Assembly: GCA_027924585.1 (NCBI GenBank)
Contig: BSBM01000261.1
Location: 1,783,501-1,847,500 of the forward strand
Direction of reading: 5' to 3'
DNA length: 64,000 bases
DNA from: Larix kaempferi
Taxonomy: Eukaryota; Streptophyta; Pinopsida; Pinales; Pinaceae
This document shows positions 33,706 to 46,589 of this stretch, in pieces. Position 1 is the stretch's first letter. Each line of letters opens with the position of its first letter. The translations under genes were made by a program, and so were the position numbers. Below the pieces are notes generated by a model that was given only the letters and a program-made list of their open reading frames with translations, ran no database searches and was not told where the DNA came from.

Positions 33706-34900
33706 CTAGAAACTCTTTTTGTTGGCTCTTATGGCATGGAGTGGTGCAACTAGAACTGAAAAATATGCTATAAACCGCTTAAGGTACTGTGTTGCTCCCA
33801 CAAAACTCCTCACTTTAGTGACATTGGTAGGAGTTGAACACTTGATGATGGATTCCATCTTCATAGGATCAATCTTGAGTTTCCCTCCATTAATCACGTA
33901 CCCCAAATACACTAGAGACTATTGGGGAAACTCACATTTCTTAATGTTTTCTAACAACTAATGATTTCTTACACTATTTGATACATGCATCGTATGCGAG
34001 GCATGTTCTTCTTGGGTAGAGCTAAAAATCAATATATCATCCAAGTACACTATTATAGATGAATATGCAAAGGGTCACAATACATCATTAATCATTAAGT
34101 GCATAAATGTAGTTGGTGCATTACATAAACCAAAAGGCACTACCAACCATTGATATAAATATTGTCTCATAGTGATCGATGTTTTCTAGTTTTCTTTTTA
34201 TTTCACTCATTATTGGTGGTATATTGATTTGAGATCTAGTTTGGTGAAGTATTTGGCATTCTAAAACTGATCAAGTGAGTCATTGATCTTGGGAAGAAGG
34301 TTCCCATTCTTGAGGATGATCTTATTTAGAGCTCTATAGTCAATATGCATTCTCAAAGTCCCTTCCTTCTTGGTCACTATGATGAGAGTTGACCCACAAG
34401 CTGAGGTAGTTGGTGGAATTATTCCCTGCTCCAATAGTTGTTATAATTGTTTATTCACTTCATCTAGTTTTAGTATGGTCTATCTATATAGTTTGATACT
34501 TGGAAATGGAGAGTCAAGAAACTATATATCATGATCCACTTGCCTCTTAGGTGGTAACCCTTTAGGGTCTTCGATGACTTATCTGTATGCCTACAAATTC
34601 TCCCCCAACTGTGTTTATGATATTTAGTACATCCCTTTAGGGATGCCTCTACTTTTACAATTAACCTCCTTGTTGATTATATCTCAAGAAGAGAAATACA
34701 AAATTCCTACTTGAGGTAACCAATTTATTGGTTTGCTTGGCACTTACCATAGATCTTGGATTTATCTTTGCGCACATTGATGGTGAAGGATTTTCCATCC
34801 TTAACTAGGTGGTGTTGGTTTTCTCTCCTTGTGAAAATTGTATCCCTCATGTACTTGTAGGGGCTTCCAAACACCACAACACACACATCAAATTACATCG
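33706..34900 (-). pseudogene. Element E reverse transcriptase
   Basis: The minus strand shows SIIVYLDDILIFSSTQEEHA (catalytic YLDD intact, about 34008-34065), then VYLGYVINGGKLKIDPMKME and RSFVGATQYLKRFI of the thumb. The N-terminal RT blocks (34300-34480) are readable only in pieces, for example an ALNKI-type block opposite 34330. Confidence 0.85.
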
Positions 34901-35352
34901 CATCTACCTCCACGTCAAAAATGTAGCTTACACTTATGGAAAATACGATCTTTCACTACTTAGTGAATCTAAGTGTTACATCCTTATTTACCCCTCCTAG
35001 TTGGTATGGACAAGGATGGTCATGAAATTCCAATCCAATCTTACACATCAGATCCTTTTCCATGAGGGTGTTCGATGAACCAAAATCAATTAGAGCATCC
35101 TCCTTTGTATTCTTGAGTTGGATCTTGGTATAGAAGATTTTAATCATATCCTTCTCTTCCTTGGGATGGAGGACTTAGGTTCAATTCCTTTTTCATTGTA
35201 GTGCAATAAATATTATTGTTTACATAGGAGCTACTCTCTACATGGTTGCTCAAATCCATGGCTAGATTATTCTTTTTCATGGCCTCCTTCTTGCAGTTAT
35301 TTGGATTCAAGTTCATATATAACATATAACACTTATCTTCAATATATACCAT
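34901..35352 (-). pseudogene. Element E protease and gag C-terminus
   Basis: EDALIDFGSSNTLMEKDL is the retropepsin active site with DSG changed to DFG. It is followed by LGGVNKDVTLRFTK, typical of this gypsy group. Upstream, IEDKCYMLYMNLNPNNCKKE and NNLAMDLSNHVESSS are the gag C-terminal region after the knuckle. Confidence 0.8.
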
Positions 35353-36342
35353 CGATGTTACAATTCATGGTTGCTTAGATCCTTTTCACTAATTTGTGGT
35401 GGTCTCTATCATCTCATCCTTTCCTTTCCACTTCTTCTTTCCCTCATTGGAAGCACCTCATTGGTATGTCTTCTTGGAACCATTTGGTTGTCCTCCCTTT
35501 TGGCCCATCTCCATATATATTGTTTTCACATAGCCCTCATAATTGTACTAGGTTTAAAGAGAATCACTTCCATCCTTAAATCATTATGGAGACCACCTAG
35601 GTACTTGATGATTACATATGGATTCTTGGGAGATATTCAACAATTTGTTTCTTTCTAAACTCATTGGTGTAGTCTTGCATACACTACCCTTTCTTTTGTC
35701 ATAAGTAATACTAATAGATCCATTGGTCCTCTTCATACATAATATAATAAACTAGGACTTAATTAGGGTTTTAAACACCTTCAACTTAGTTGTTGGTGGA
35801 TCATCATCCAACCTAAGTGACTATGTATGGATTTACCACTAAGTTTGGTCACGAGCCTTTATATTTAGTCTAGAAAATGATATCATCTACTCTTCTCCTA
35901 TGTTATACACAATAAACTAGAAATACAACTATTGCAACCATTGATTCAACTTTACAAAATTTATCTCGCCTTGATGGGGTTAGACGTACACTTTTGCTTC
36001 CAATTTGAATATAGAATGAGAAGATGTGATGTTTGAACTTGTATCTCTTTCTATGGTTCCTTCTCTAGATCTTATTTATCTTCAGAATTCCTGTTAGAGA
36101 AAAAGTCTAAGTTAGGGTTTCCAAGCTCTTGTAAAAGTCTAAACTTGATTTCTAGAGTTGACATTAGTATCACCATATTGCATGAGATGTCAGAGACTTG
36201 TGCTCCCAATTTTGTGAATATTCCCCCCAATAGATCCTTTTGGTTTCTACTATACTCATATACCATGGCTATGGTTTGAGACTTATTTATTTACACCAAT
36301 TTTTGGATCCTTTAACATCCCACAAAAGACCCAAAGAAAATT
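35353..36342 (-). pseudogene. Element E gag, unreadable N-terminal part
   Basis: Position between primer site and protease requires gag. The minus-strand frames are broken and only short matches were seen. The ORFs on the + strand here (35371-35658) are shadows. Confidence 0.5.
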
Positions 36343-36357
36343 GCTTTACTACCAATA

Positions 36358-37312
36358 TGATATGTAAATTGTTGTGGATATTTCATTGGATAATTCATCA
36401 CAACATATATTACATGTTCCTAACAAATATTACGAGGATATCATCTATTAGGTAGTCTTTTACTTATGATAAAAATGAAATATTATAATACTCAAAATAC
36501 TAAAATAAAATGAGGATATAAAAAGAGAAACTACAACAATAAATTGACCACACCACATAATGAACACAAGATGTACCTTAGGAAACCCAATTTAAGAAAA
36601 CCAACCAAAAGGTGAGGACTATGCCTTGTTCTTTTCTTCTTAGATATAAAATATAAATACAAATAAATATGGACTCAGTATGGAGTTGCAATATACATTG
36701 TAGCCTAAATGGGTACTATGAGGTCTTTTACTTCCCTTGGTTTTCCCATGATATTCCACTCTTTTGTTATGATCATTTATGGAATGGTTAATGCAATAAG
36801 AAACAAACCGATCTTTTCCTTCTGGATCAATATTTAACATGTCCCATTAGCCATGTAGGGTTAGGTTAAGGTTTTTGCATGCCTCAACTCCCAATTAGGG
36901 CTAAGCTTTTGGACCCTCTAGAATCTTCTTGCAATTCCACACATGACTAACTTCACATGTGTGAGTAATGGAATCTTACATGGCATCCATTTGGTACAAT
37001 AGTGGTCAAAGTATAGGTCAACTTGTGGAAGCCATAACTTCCTCATATGGACTTCGATTGAGGAAATCTTTGGACTATTAGAAATCTCTCAAACAGTAGA
37101 ATAATGTAAGATGGCTGGAAATTTATTTGCAAAGGTTTGAGAAAAAACAAAGCCTATTTGATTCCCAAAATGGGCTCCAAAAATTTCATGATCTCGAATA
37201 ATTGAAATAGGATTTGTCCCTAAAATAGGCCCTACAAGTCCATGGCTCCAATATTCCAATCATAAACTACTAAAACACCTGACACATTTATAGTGATCCA
37301 TTTTTGCTCATA
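36358..37312 (-). repeat. Element E 5' LTR
   Basis: About 955 bp between the degenerate primer site and the outer end. Its outer ~200 bp match 31030-31230. On the minus strand it begins TATGAG where TG is expected. Confidence 0.65.
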
Positions 37313-37397
37313 TGAGGGTGAAGATACAAATTCATACTTTCATTTTTTCCTAACTTAAGCAATTTTAATTTATTTATGGCATATCTTTTATTCGAGT

Positions 37398-37613
37398 TTA
37401 TTTGTATGTACTTTTTAAAATAGTGTTTTTTCTCACTGTGATAATGAGGACCTTGTGATAATTATGAGCCCTTCCTAAATTACACTTAGCAACACCATCA
37501 AAATTAAGATTTAGTTTTCCTTCTCTAGGGGTCTTTTTTTGGTAAGCTAGTATCCATGGAGTTTTGAATCGGTAACCTAACACAAGGAGTTCCTTAACAG
37601 TACACCCATTCAC
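37398..37613 (-). pseudogene. LINE-type RNase H fragment
   Basis: The minus-strand frame contains PREGKLNLNFDGVAKCNLG followed by RA, matching the start of the RNase H domain found at the end of many plant LINE proteins (W..P..G..KLNFDGA..GNPG). The Asp in NFDG is the first metal ligand. The frame ends soon after and no RT is attached on this strand. Confidence 0.6.
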
Positions 37614-39329
37614 CGTCTATTCTACACCTTGTGGGATTCTCTAGGGGTCTTCTTAGTAGTAAGGCAATTCTCTCAAACATAATTATAGAATTTGACATGT
37701 ATAAGGTTTTTATGGATCAATTATATACACAGATTAAATAAGAGACTCTTTGAATGTTCTGAACATCGAGTCCGAGCAAGGGTTTTGAGTATTTTTCAGG
37801 GTGATGTGATGACATGATAATAGTTATCCTTTGTTGAGTGGTAGTGATCACATTGTCCTTGCAACATTGACTATGGCCTAGTTGGACTCTCATGACAATG
37901 ATATTTTTTCCATATAGTGAGGCTTACTAGTATCTCCTAATCTATCTACCATTTGATAGGATACTGTTTCTAAATCTACAATTGGCGATGGAATGCAAGG
38001 TGCCCTGAATGCTCATCCCAAATGTATACCACAAGGTAATGACGACCCTATTCTTGAACCTACTATTGAATATTTTTATACCAAACATGAAGGTTTTTTT
38101 TATTTGTTTTGAGTGGGATCCATATTCAGTTACTTTGTGGGTTGACTGTACCCCAAGAAAATTATCATAAACTGGATCCATAAGGTATAGGAACCATCTA
38201 GTAGGTAATGCATTCATCTGTGGAACATAACTAATGATTTCTTTGTGTCCCAATTTAATAAACTACCCATGTCAAAAATTCCTTATTTATAACCCTTAGG
38301 TATACAAAAGTATCTTAGTATTCAAGAACCAATAGTCCTTGAATTTTCGATTGAATGAGATGCCTAGCTATCCTGCTCAATATGGGTATACTTCCATGAT
38401 CTACCCATACAATTTTGGTCAATAATCAACAAGTTTTTTTCCTAAACAAGAAAGTCATTTGTAAAGAGCCAATTTTTTTTTTCAGCCTTAGGCCCCAATG
38501 TTGTATCCATGTGTGCATCAACTTGTTAAAGGACCTCAAGGAATTCATCTACATTTGGGTTAGTGACCATATCCATCGCTATCCAACTTGTTAAATTAAC
38601 TTACCCAATACCTATTTTTGTTTCCAAATCCTAGAGCATATAATCCAAGAATGTTCAGTTATGACCTGGTCTAAGGTTGAAAAAATCTAAAGCACTCATA
38701 CCACCCCCACCACTCATGTTTCTCAAGCTCCCAAAATAGGTGAAGGTGCATGGAATGAAATCATATAGAATGGAAAAGGGGCCAACTAATCAATAATTAG
38801 CCTACAAATGCCAAAACCACTAAACCACCCCTTACTAAGGAATCATCCATGGTTGACCCTAGTAATCAAGTAGCTCTAAGTGACCTCTAAGGCCACTTTT
38901 GGTAGGTAATAGATGGGACGGGGTAGTTGATGGGTTTCCTATAATTACCTTTCTCGAATTCATGGGAAAATGACAAATCACATTATATTGATAGCTACTC
39001 TAAACAACCTAATAAAATCATTCTAGGGGACTTCTTCATGAGAAGCATTTCAGTGCATAACTCATTTGGCACTCTATGACATATTGAGGATAATGAGGTG
39101 GATGTGTATGATGATATAGGTTTCTCATGAAAGTGAACTCCTCAAATATTTTGGGTCTCATTGATATCAACAAAACTCACACTATCCACAAACTATCGTC
39201 TTCATTGGGTTGGTTATATATTCTATGTTTGCAAAAATTCAAAATCATGAAGTACATCCTTTATACCACCTTGAAAATTACTTGGGTGGGATATAAAGTC
39301 TTTTATTTTGATAACACTTAAGGTAAAAG
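37614..39329. other. Degenerate sequence between LINE pieces
   Basis: A 103-codon minus ORF (37942-38253) has no recognised family. 38350-39330 may be the 5' part of the + strand LINE, but no ORF1 motif could be read. Confidence 0.4.
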
Positions 39330-42300
39330 GGAGATTTCAATCCTTTTCTCTCCCCAAGTGGCTCACAATATTGTGGGGTGGGGTATGGATCCCACTCAAA
39401 GACTTGTACATGTGGGTACTCCTCCACCCAGAGAGTTGGTTTCTTAGCCTGAACAACATCTGTCTCTAATGATGTAGGAAAGCACGTGGTATTTTATAAT
39501 TGGATGGATATTGATCTCCTTAACACTCCTTTGCTTATTTGTGGTGATTTCAACATGGTGGAATCTCAAGAAGACATAAAGGGGCCCTATCTTGCATGCC
39601 TGCTAGTTGGAGAAAAATAAGCTCAATTAACCATGAAGGCTTGACATGAGCCTTTTGATGCTAACCATAATTGGTGGATCTCCTTGAAATTGTTCATATG
39701 GACCAGCTTTCATAAAGGCATTGGGTGGATCTACCATAGGCTAGATATGGCTCTTCTCTCTAAAAGTAACTTCTTCTTCTTCGACTCAAATAATGGATAT
39801 CCAATTCATGTTGATGGATAATATAATATTTCTAGTCATCATCCATTTGTTTCTCTTTTCTAGGGAGGAAATTGGAATTGCACGGAACAAACCTATTACA
39901 TCATCCTTAATGTCTCCTAGTTCATAAGCCTAGGTTATTTGGTCTTCATTCACACGATGTGGAATCTAGTCCCCCAACTACCTAGGGACTCTATATTCAT
40001 CACATGGTGAGAGGATGTTATGTCTAAAATTATGGCATTACTGAGAGGTTATGGTCAACAAATTACCAAAATCCATAAGGAATGCAACTATGATGTGTGT
40101 AAAGAGTTAGAAGTGCTTATTGAAAATCTTCAATGTGGGCCTTATGATGAAGACGTACAAGCCTTAGTTTCCAATCTTCACCATCTCTTGCAGGTAGAAT
40201 ATGTTTACCATTATTGTATCGTATTTCAATCTCAAGGGATATTCCTTGAATTATAGGAGGCTACTCAAAAGTGTCTTAATGTTGTTACCTATGAACTCTC
40301 AGAGGAGAAATGATGGGCCTGTGATCTCGCCCTTAGCTTGGATGAATTAATTGTGTCCCTTCATGACATAGTGGATGACAAATCCCCTAATATTGATGGT
40401 ATCCCTTGTGAATTATGCAAGGCTACTTGGGATTTCACTTGTTGTGACCTTCTTTGTATTTTTAAGGAGTATTTTCACCAACACTCTATAGGTGTGGGTA
40501 TTAGCCAAGGGCTCATTGGAATTATCCCCAAATCCGAGGACCTTGAGATTAGCATGAAATCATATCCTAATACCTTCTCAACATATCTTACAAGATTTTG
40601 GACAAAGCCCTGACATTATAGTTGAAACATATTCTTCCTAAGATAATTTGGCATAAAACTATTGACTTCATTTAGAGACAATACATTCTAGACAACATTA
40701 TTGTTGTGTGGGAGGGAATGGGATGGCTATCTCTTATGGCATGGATGCTCTATTTGTTAAGATTGATTTTGAGAAGGTCCATGATAGAGTTGAGTGGTAT
40801 TTATTTTTGCCATGTCAAAATCCACAAGGTTTGGGCCCATAATTCCTCAACAATGTCAAAACAATGTTTGTTAATGCTTTGGCTTGTTTGTCTATAAACC
40901 AATACAAATATTTTTGCATAGGAGTATTTAGTTCCATTTGATGAGCTTGTTCCTTAGATTCTGCGCTATATGGTATGGAACCATATGCTCTTTGCTACTT
41001 GATCAATTCCAAGTTGTCCCTTAGTCATATTTGGGTTTTTTACTTACTTAACCTACATGGATTAGCTTGTCAATTCTTTCTTAGCAACGATTCCTTCCCA
41101 ACTATCACAAAGGACCGTCAATCCTTGCAGGCTATTGTGGAGTGCCTGGAACATTTTTTTCTACCTTGGGTTGTAGTATCCAATGGGCCAAGAATTGATG
41201 TTATAGATAGAGTCAAAGTCCAATGCTTGCATGGATATCCTCCCTTAAATGGTCCTGGATTCAACCAAGAAAAAACTTCAAGTTTTTTGGTGCCCCTTTG
41301 GATTTCGTGGATTTCCTTGAATTTTCTAGGAGGTGGTTGTTTAAAAGGTGGAACTAAATATTGACAAGTGGGTCTATAATCCCCTCACATTGGTTCCTAA
41401 GTTTCAAACATGCACCAAGCTAGTGGCCACTTAGATGTATTTATTATTGTACCTACTAGGTCCCTTATTAAGTGACTTATGATCCATTGGGAAAATCTTT
41501 GTGTATCTTTCTTTATGCTAAGCCTTACAAATTACTCAACATCTGCATAGCCAATTAGCCTTTGTGCTATAACCCTTAAGGAATGGGTGGCTTGCAGATT
41601 GTAAAGAATATAATGCAAGCCAAGGTGCTTTGGTTCCAAATGGGTGATTCAAGATATTGAAGTCCAAGAATCCTAAAACGTCCTACTAAGACACTACATT
41701 CAACAAGGTTGGCCCTTAGGAAGAAAAAACTAACAAGGAATCTCCTTTAAAACCATATTATTAACACCCTCAAAGGCTAATGTTGCCAACACTTTTGTTT
41801 TATAGCGTATTTGGAAGGCTTGGGACGAGCTCAAACCTTTATTGTCTTGGATGGAGCCTTCCCTTAGTTTATCTTTTGATCATTATCTATGGTGGCCCTT
41901 TCTAAATTTGCGTAAAGGGAAACCTTTAGCCAAATCCTCTTGGTTTTCATCCCTGAATCTTTTTTAGAGAGGCATTTAGTCTACCAATGATTTGTTTGAC
42001 AACTCTTATTGGGGATTCTGTGGCCTCACCTAAAATATAAATTTATGTTGGGTAATGTTGACATGATTATTGTGAATTGCATCCAAGGGCTCATTCCAAA
42101 CTACCTTCAACTCAAATTTGGCCTCCTAGAACCACACACCTACTGGAATCATTGGAGATGGAGCATGACCATTTCTTTCATGTGCTACAAGTTGACCTTG
42201 GGATACAATAAGTGGCTCTATTCCAAGCCCTACCTTGAAGGATGACTAAATAAAATTTGATGCATGTGATCACAGAAACTAGGTTATTCGATCTCATAAG

Positions 42301-42702
42301 TATCTGGAAACCAATGGTTGAATCTAAAATAACATTCTTTATCTGGAGCTTTTGGTGGGGACTCTCCTTATTAACAAGAGATTGACTCATCTAGGGGTTC
42401 AAAATCCATGGTCTTTGTATTATGGCTATGTTGAAACCTTGAAGCACCTCTTATTGTTTTGTTCCCTTGCTAAGAAGGTTTGGGCCTATGTATAATTTGT
42501 GTGTCAATAGTTCATGCCGACCTCCCTTCCTTAACGATCTTCCTTTCTAGGCGATTTCCTTCCCTAGGTTGTGGAGTTTCATGCCAATTTGATGCTTTTC
42601 AAAGTTGTTCAATGCTCTTTTGGATTTGCAAACAACATAATCACACCTCGTTTAATGATGATTTGGTGTCTCATTAACTTTCTTAGTATGGTGTTGTGCT
42701 AA
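39330..42702 (+). pseudogene. L1-type LINE: endonuclease, RT and zinc-binding tail
   Basis: Reading the + strand in broken frames: CGDFNMVESQED (39540-39575) is the apurinic-type endonuclease block, and NISSHHPFVSLF its C-terminal His block. DDKSPNIDGIPCELCKATWD, GLIGIIPKSED and ALFVKIDFEKVHDRVEW (about 40746-40796, catalytic Asp) are the RT. RLTHLGVQNPWSLYYGYVET with HLLLFCSLAKKVW is the zf-RVT tail, where the usual CxxC has become YxxY. No FADD box was readable, and dozens of stops and frameshifts occur. It ends at an inserted solo LTR. Confidence 0.85.
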
Positions 42703-42707
42703 TATTG

Positions 42708-44083
42708 GCAATCTTGATGATGCGTATTGAAGTGCAACCTCATAAGGTGTGACTGTAGATGGATAACCTTCAACAATTGTAGAACTACTAGCATGGAGCC
42801 TCATGTACCATACATGGGGTGCCTCTAAACCCACCTAGTGCCTCAATTTAACCAAACCCACTGTGTCACATGCCCAGTGACCTCACCATTCCTTTGGGGA
42901 CATGAGGTACTCAAATAACATACCAATTATTTTTCATAATTTAATTATCAATTTACAATGGAAATTAAGTATTTATTTTCCCAAAATAAACATGTGCATA
43001 TATTAAAATATTCCAAGTAATTTCTAGCATGAATGCACTCATACCATGCCAAGCAATCCATGAAATTAGATATTCACATAACAATAAACTAGACAATATG
43101 CATAGCATAAATATATACATGGCATTTCATACATAGTTGGATGCTTATCTTAAAATATCCTCCAACTGAGTGCAGACTAAGGACGTTCCTCCCAGGCATG
43201 GGCACTTTGTTATACCAGTTCTCTCTATAACAAAGGCCACCCTCGAGTTGGGGATATCAATCCAAAAGCATGAAATACTGAACAAACACACGAGTGTTAA
43301 ACCCCCTCTAGAACTATCCCAATCCGCTAGCACTCCTCCCCCATCAACCTGCACAACCCAAGGAATGTGTTTCCCTTCTCTAAGTTAACAATCCCTAGAA
43401 CTATTTCTCCAATTCCCTTTTATGGCTCTAGCATATGCCGACCGAGGAATCTCCATGATGGGACTATAGAGAACTCAGTTGCAAGATATGTTCTTTGACA
43501 AGGGAACTTAATTTCCCCAACACCAGTACTTCAGGGTAACATGCACTTACAACTCTCTATAATTCCTCGTGTTCTCTGGTATGCCTTCCAGCTATGGTAC
43601 ATAATGATGATAGAAAATGATGATGTCTGAATGATATGATGATGATGAATGAACCCGTTCTCAATAATTTGTATGCATGTTGAGAACTAGCCAAGTGGCA
43701 TACATGGGATGTTCTCCTTTTTCCTCCAACTAATCCCAAGTTTAGGATAATTAACTCAAGTTAAAGCTAATGTACGTTAGTTAAAGAGGATTAATAAAAC
43801 TTAGGATAAACTGAATATTAAGGATAATTACTTAATTTATAAGTCACTAAAGTCATCTCCCCCTTAAACCCCCTTTTCACTTTCCCTCTCGTGGAATCAT
43901 AATTCCCCATCTCATCTTCATCCTTCTTAGCCTGCAACAGTCGTGGTTTTTATATTAAACATAAAATGTACATAATTACATCATCTTGGTCACACTGGAT
44001 CATTCATGTCCACCTTCTAGCCATTTCATCAAAATATACATAATTACATCATTACATGTCGGGGTAAAAAATGGGGTGTTATA
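42708..44083 (-). mobile_element. Solo LTR (~1.4 kb) inside the LINE
   Basis: Flanked by tattg at 42703-42707 and 44084-44088. On the minus strand it begins TATAACACCCC and contains TTTTTTACCCCGACA, close to the TGTAACACCCC start common in plant gypsy LTRs, and ends in GATTGC. No internal domain, primer site or second LTR is present. Removing it joins VVLIL to EASLPAWFNG in one frame. Ends are one or two bases from canonical TG...CA. Confidence 0.7.
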
Positions 44084-44640
44084 TATTGAGGCTTCTCTCC
44101 CAGCTTGGTTCAATGGGATCTAAATATGCTTGCTTAAAAGTTTTGCCTATAGTCGACCTTGGCATAGGGCAGGTTGACAAGTCTAGGAGAAATGGGAGAA
44201 AACACTCAGTTATACACTTGGACCCCTACAGATGGACAAGTAGTTACCCAGGTTAACAATATCAATCTCAGAGGGGCCTAAGCTTCTAAAGCCCCTGCTA
44301 ATGGGTGGGACCCTATAGATCCCATTGATGTCGATCCTCCAACTATAGGTTAGCAAAAGACTCTTGAAGACAATTCCCAACCTCCTCTTGTGGTCTACAT
44401 GGTCAATGTCTACTGTTTATATGCTTGGGCATAATCCCTTTGTGGTTATCTATATGGCTTTGACACTTTGATAGGGTATTTAGGCATAACAACCCCAACT
44501 TTTTACACTTTCTCATGGGACTAACTTCAGGATGGGGTGTTTTGGTTTGTGCCAACCTCGATTTTGAGTTTTTCTTTTTCTCGTTGAAATTGCATAGATA
44601 ACCCATGTTTTTTGTATTAAAGCTTGTGCATGTTACGTAT
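44084..44640 (+). pseudogene. LINE 3' remnant
   Basis: Continues from 42702 as EASLPAWFNG and KWEKTLSYTLGPLQMDK in frame pieces, then becomes unreadable. Ends around atttttttgtattaaagc, with no clear poly(A) tail. Confidence 0.4.
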
Positions 44641-46390
44641 TAATATAGTTTAAAGGAAGCTTTATTTAAATTTTCTTATAAAGCACACTAAGGCTGGTAG
44701 TAGATATACATGATATAATGAAATATCAACATCTAATATACAATAAAACAACAAAAATAACTGTAGAGGCACAAGGCTTACATGAAGATGGTGACTAAGA
44801 AGCTATGCAAAAGAAAGGAAAGATTGATTATGTTTATCCATAATACAAAAATGAACAAAGATGAAATGGAGGAAAAATTGATTATAAAATGGGGAAAATA
44901 TTAATTATGCTTATCCATAATAGAATAATGAGTTGAAAGAAAATACTATATCTTGTATAATTGTGTAATTATGTCGATAGTTGTTAGAATAACACCTATC
45001 CACTCCACTTTTGGTTTGGATGGAGGTTGATCACCACAAATCCTAAATTCGTGAAAATTCTTGGTCATCTTTACTCAAGTTTTTACTATGGGTAGGTTTT
45101 TACTACAAGTTTTATTTTATTTTGGATAAACTCAGCCCATATTTTAAGTAGATACCCTCCATGGTCATGAGCTTAGACAACAACGTCGAAGCTGGGAGGA
45201 AGGACCATAATCCAGAATAGATTGTTTAATTTGCATTTGATTCTTTGGATGATGATTTCAAATCAGCCTATTAAAAATATTGATTTGATAACTAAATCTT
45301 TCATTATCTTATATATAAAAATATAATTTATTTATTTTTTTTTACTAATTTTTTAAATTTATAACCATATAAAAAAATATTAAATAAAAAGTAAAACTAA
45401 ACATTAACTTTTATTCTACAAACATCTTACCTCTCTTGTTCCAAGGAACAACCCAAACACCTTATTTCTCTTGATCCAAGGCCAACGAGATAGATGCTAA
45501 AGTATTGTAATATTTTTGGGTGGGATAAAAGACAACTAAAACGCTTTGCTTTTTAGGCGATTTTGGGTCCAAAATGGTTTAAACTTCTTGCTAAAAATTG
45601 TTATTTAAGTATTTTTGTAATTTTAGCAATTGAGATTGTCTGTTTCAAACTAATTGTCCAATTTTAAAACTACCTAGTTTATCAAAATTCTGATCTAAAC
45701 ATTCCAAATTGTGATTTTGGTAAAAATTGCTTTACCGAATTCGAATTAATCGAGGTTTTGATTAACCCTTATACAACTCCTAATATTTTAGCCCATACCC
45801 TTCATTGAAATTTGGTAAAATAAATCTTAATGAATTTGATTAATCTTATTACTCTTTGGATTCGATTACCAGTTAAGTTGGATTTGCGTCCAAACCATCT
45901 TTGAAAATTGAAGCTTAATCTATTGTTTATTACCCTTTTTGAAAGCTTTTAAACAATTTAAAAAAAATCTTACAAACATCCTTCACCACGCACAAAACTT
46001 TGATAATATTACTCCACAAATTTCAGCAAATTCATCTCTGAATTTTCCCAAGCTGGTTACAGAATTTTCAACAAATTCATCTCGGAACCCTTTTGTCACA
46101 TGATTCGACTTTTTCAATTTAGAGAATACGAAAGAATCGCATCATTACTCCGTCCCTTCTCAACAATCAAGTTGTTATAATTCCCTTGAAGTCTACTCCA
46201 ATAATTGAACAAATAAAAATGAAGTGCTGAGTTGCCAACACTGTTTATCCAGTTGGCAATTTTTGTTTTATATTTCGGAGGCAACCAGTGGTAAGGTCTC
46301 TGAGGTCTACTTGGAGAAGATCGAGGCCGGAAAACAGGAAAAAGGTCGCCAGAAGGGAAACGTGGGGATTCACTTTCACGGGATATCTAT
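44641..46390. promoter_or_regulatory. XTH upstream region
   Basis: About 1.7 kb of AT-rich DNA with no transposon motif recognised, upstream of the XTH gene. No specific cis-element can be claimed apart from the TATA box that follows. Confidence 0.4.
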
Positions 46391-46402
46391 TATATATAAA
46401 TA
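46391..46402 (+). promoter_or_regulatory. Putative TATA box of the XTH gene
   Basis: tatatataaata lies about 190 bp before the ATG. A start site ~30 bp downstream would give a 5' leader of ~165 bases. No upstream ORF was checked rigorously. Confidence 0.6.
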
Positions 46403-46589
46403 CAAAGATTAGCATCCTTCAGTTTAGGTTTGAATGGTGGGGATGCCATGCCCACTGTACTGTTTCTTGAGGATGCCCCGCCGCTCGGGTAGTATTTACA
46501 GTTCCTCTATTCACCATTTTCCGGCCACTGATTCGTCGCCGAAGCCACAAAAGTAGGCCTGCTGAAGGGAAGGGATAGTTCAGTCTATA

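Larger units (their letters stand above)
31030..37312 (-). mobile_element. Element E: degraded Ty3/gypsy retrotransposon
   Basis: A minus-strand element. The right LTR is about 36358-37312; the left LTR is truncated (about 31030-31230). A purine tract (aaaatagggagg on the minus strand, 31231-31242) precedes the left LTR, and a degenerate primer site (TGGTAGTAAAGC on the minus strand, 36343-36354; 9 of 12 to the initiator-Met site) follows the right LTR. The order gag, protease, RT, RNase H, integrase is readable but full of stops. A 457 bp solo LTR sits in the integrase. Confidence 0.85.

Noticed and set aside
35371-35658. 95-codon + ORF
   Set aside because: Shadow on the opposite strand of the gag of element E.
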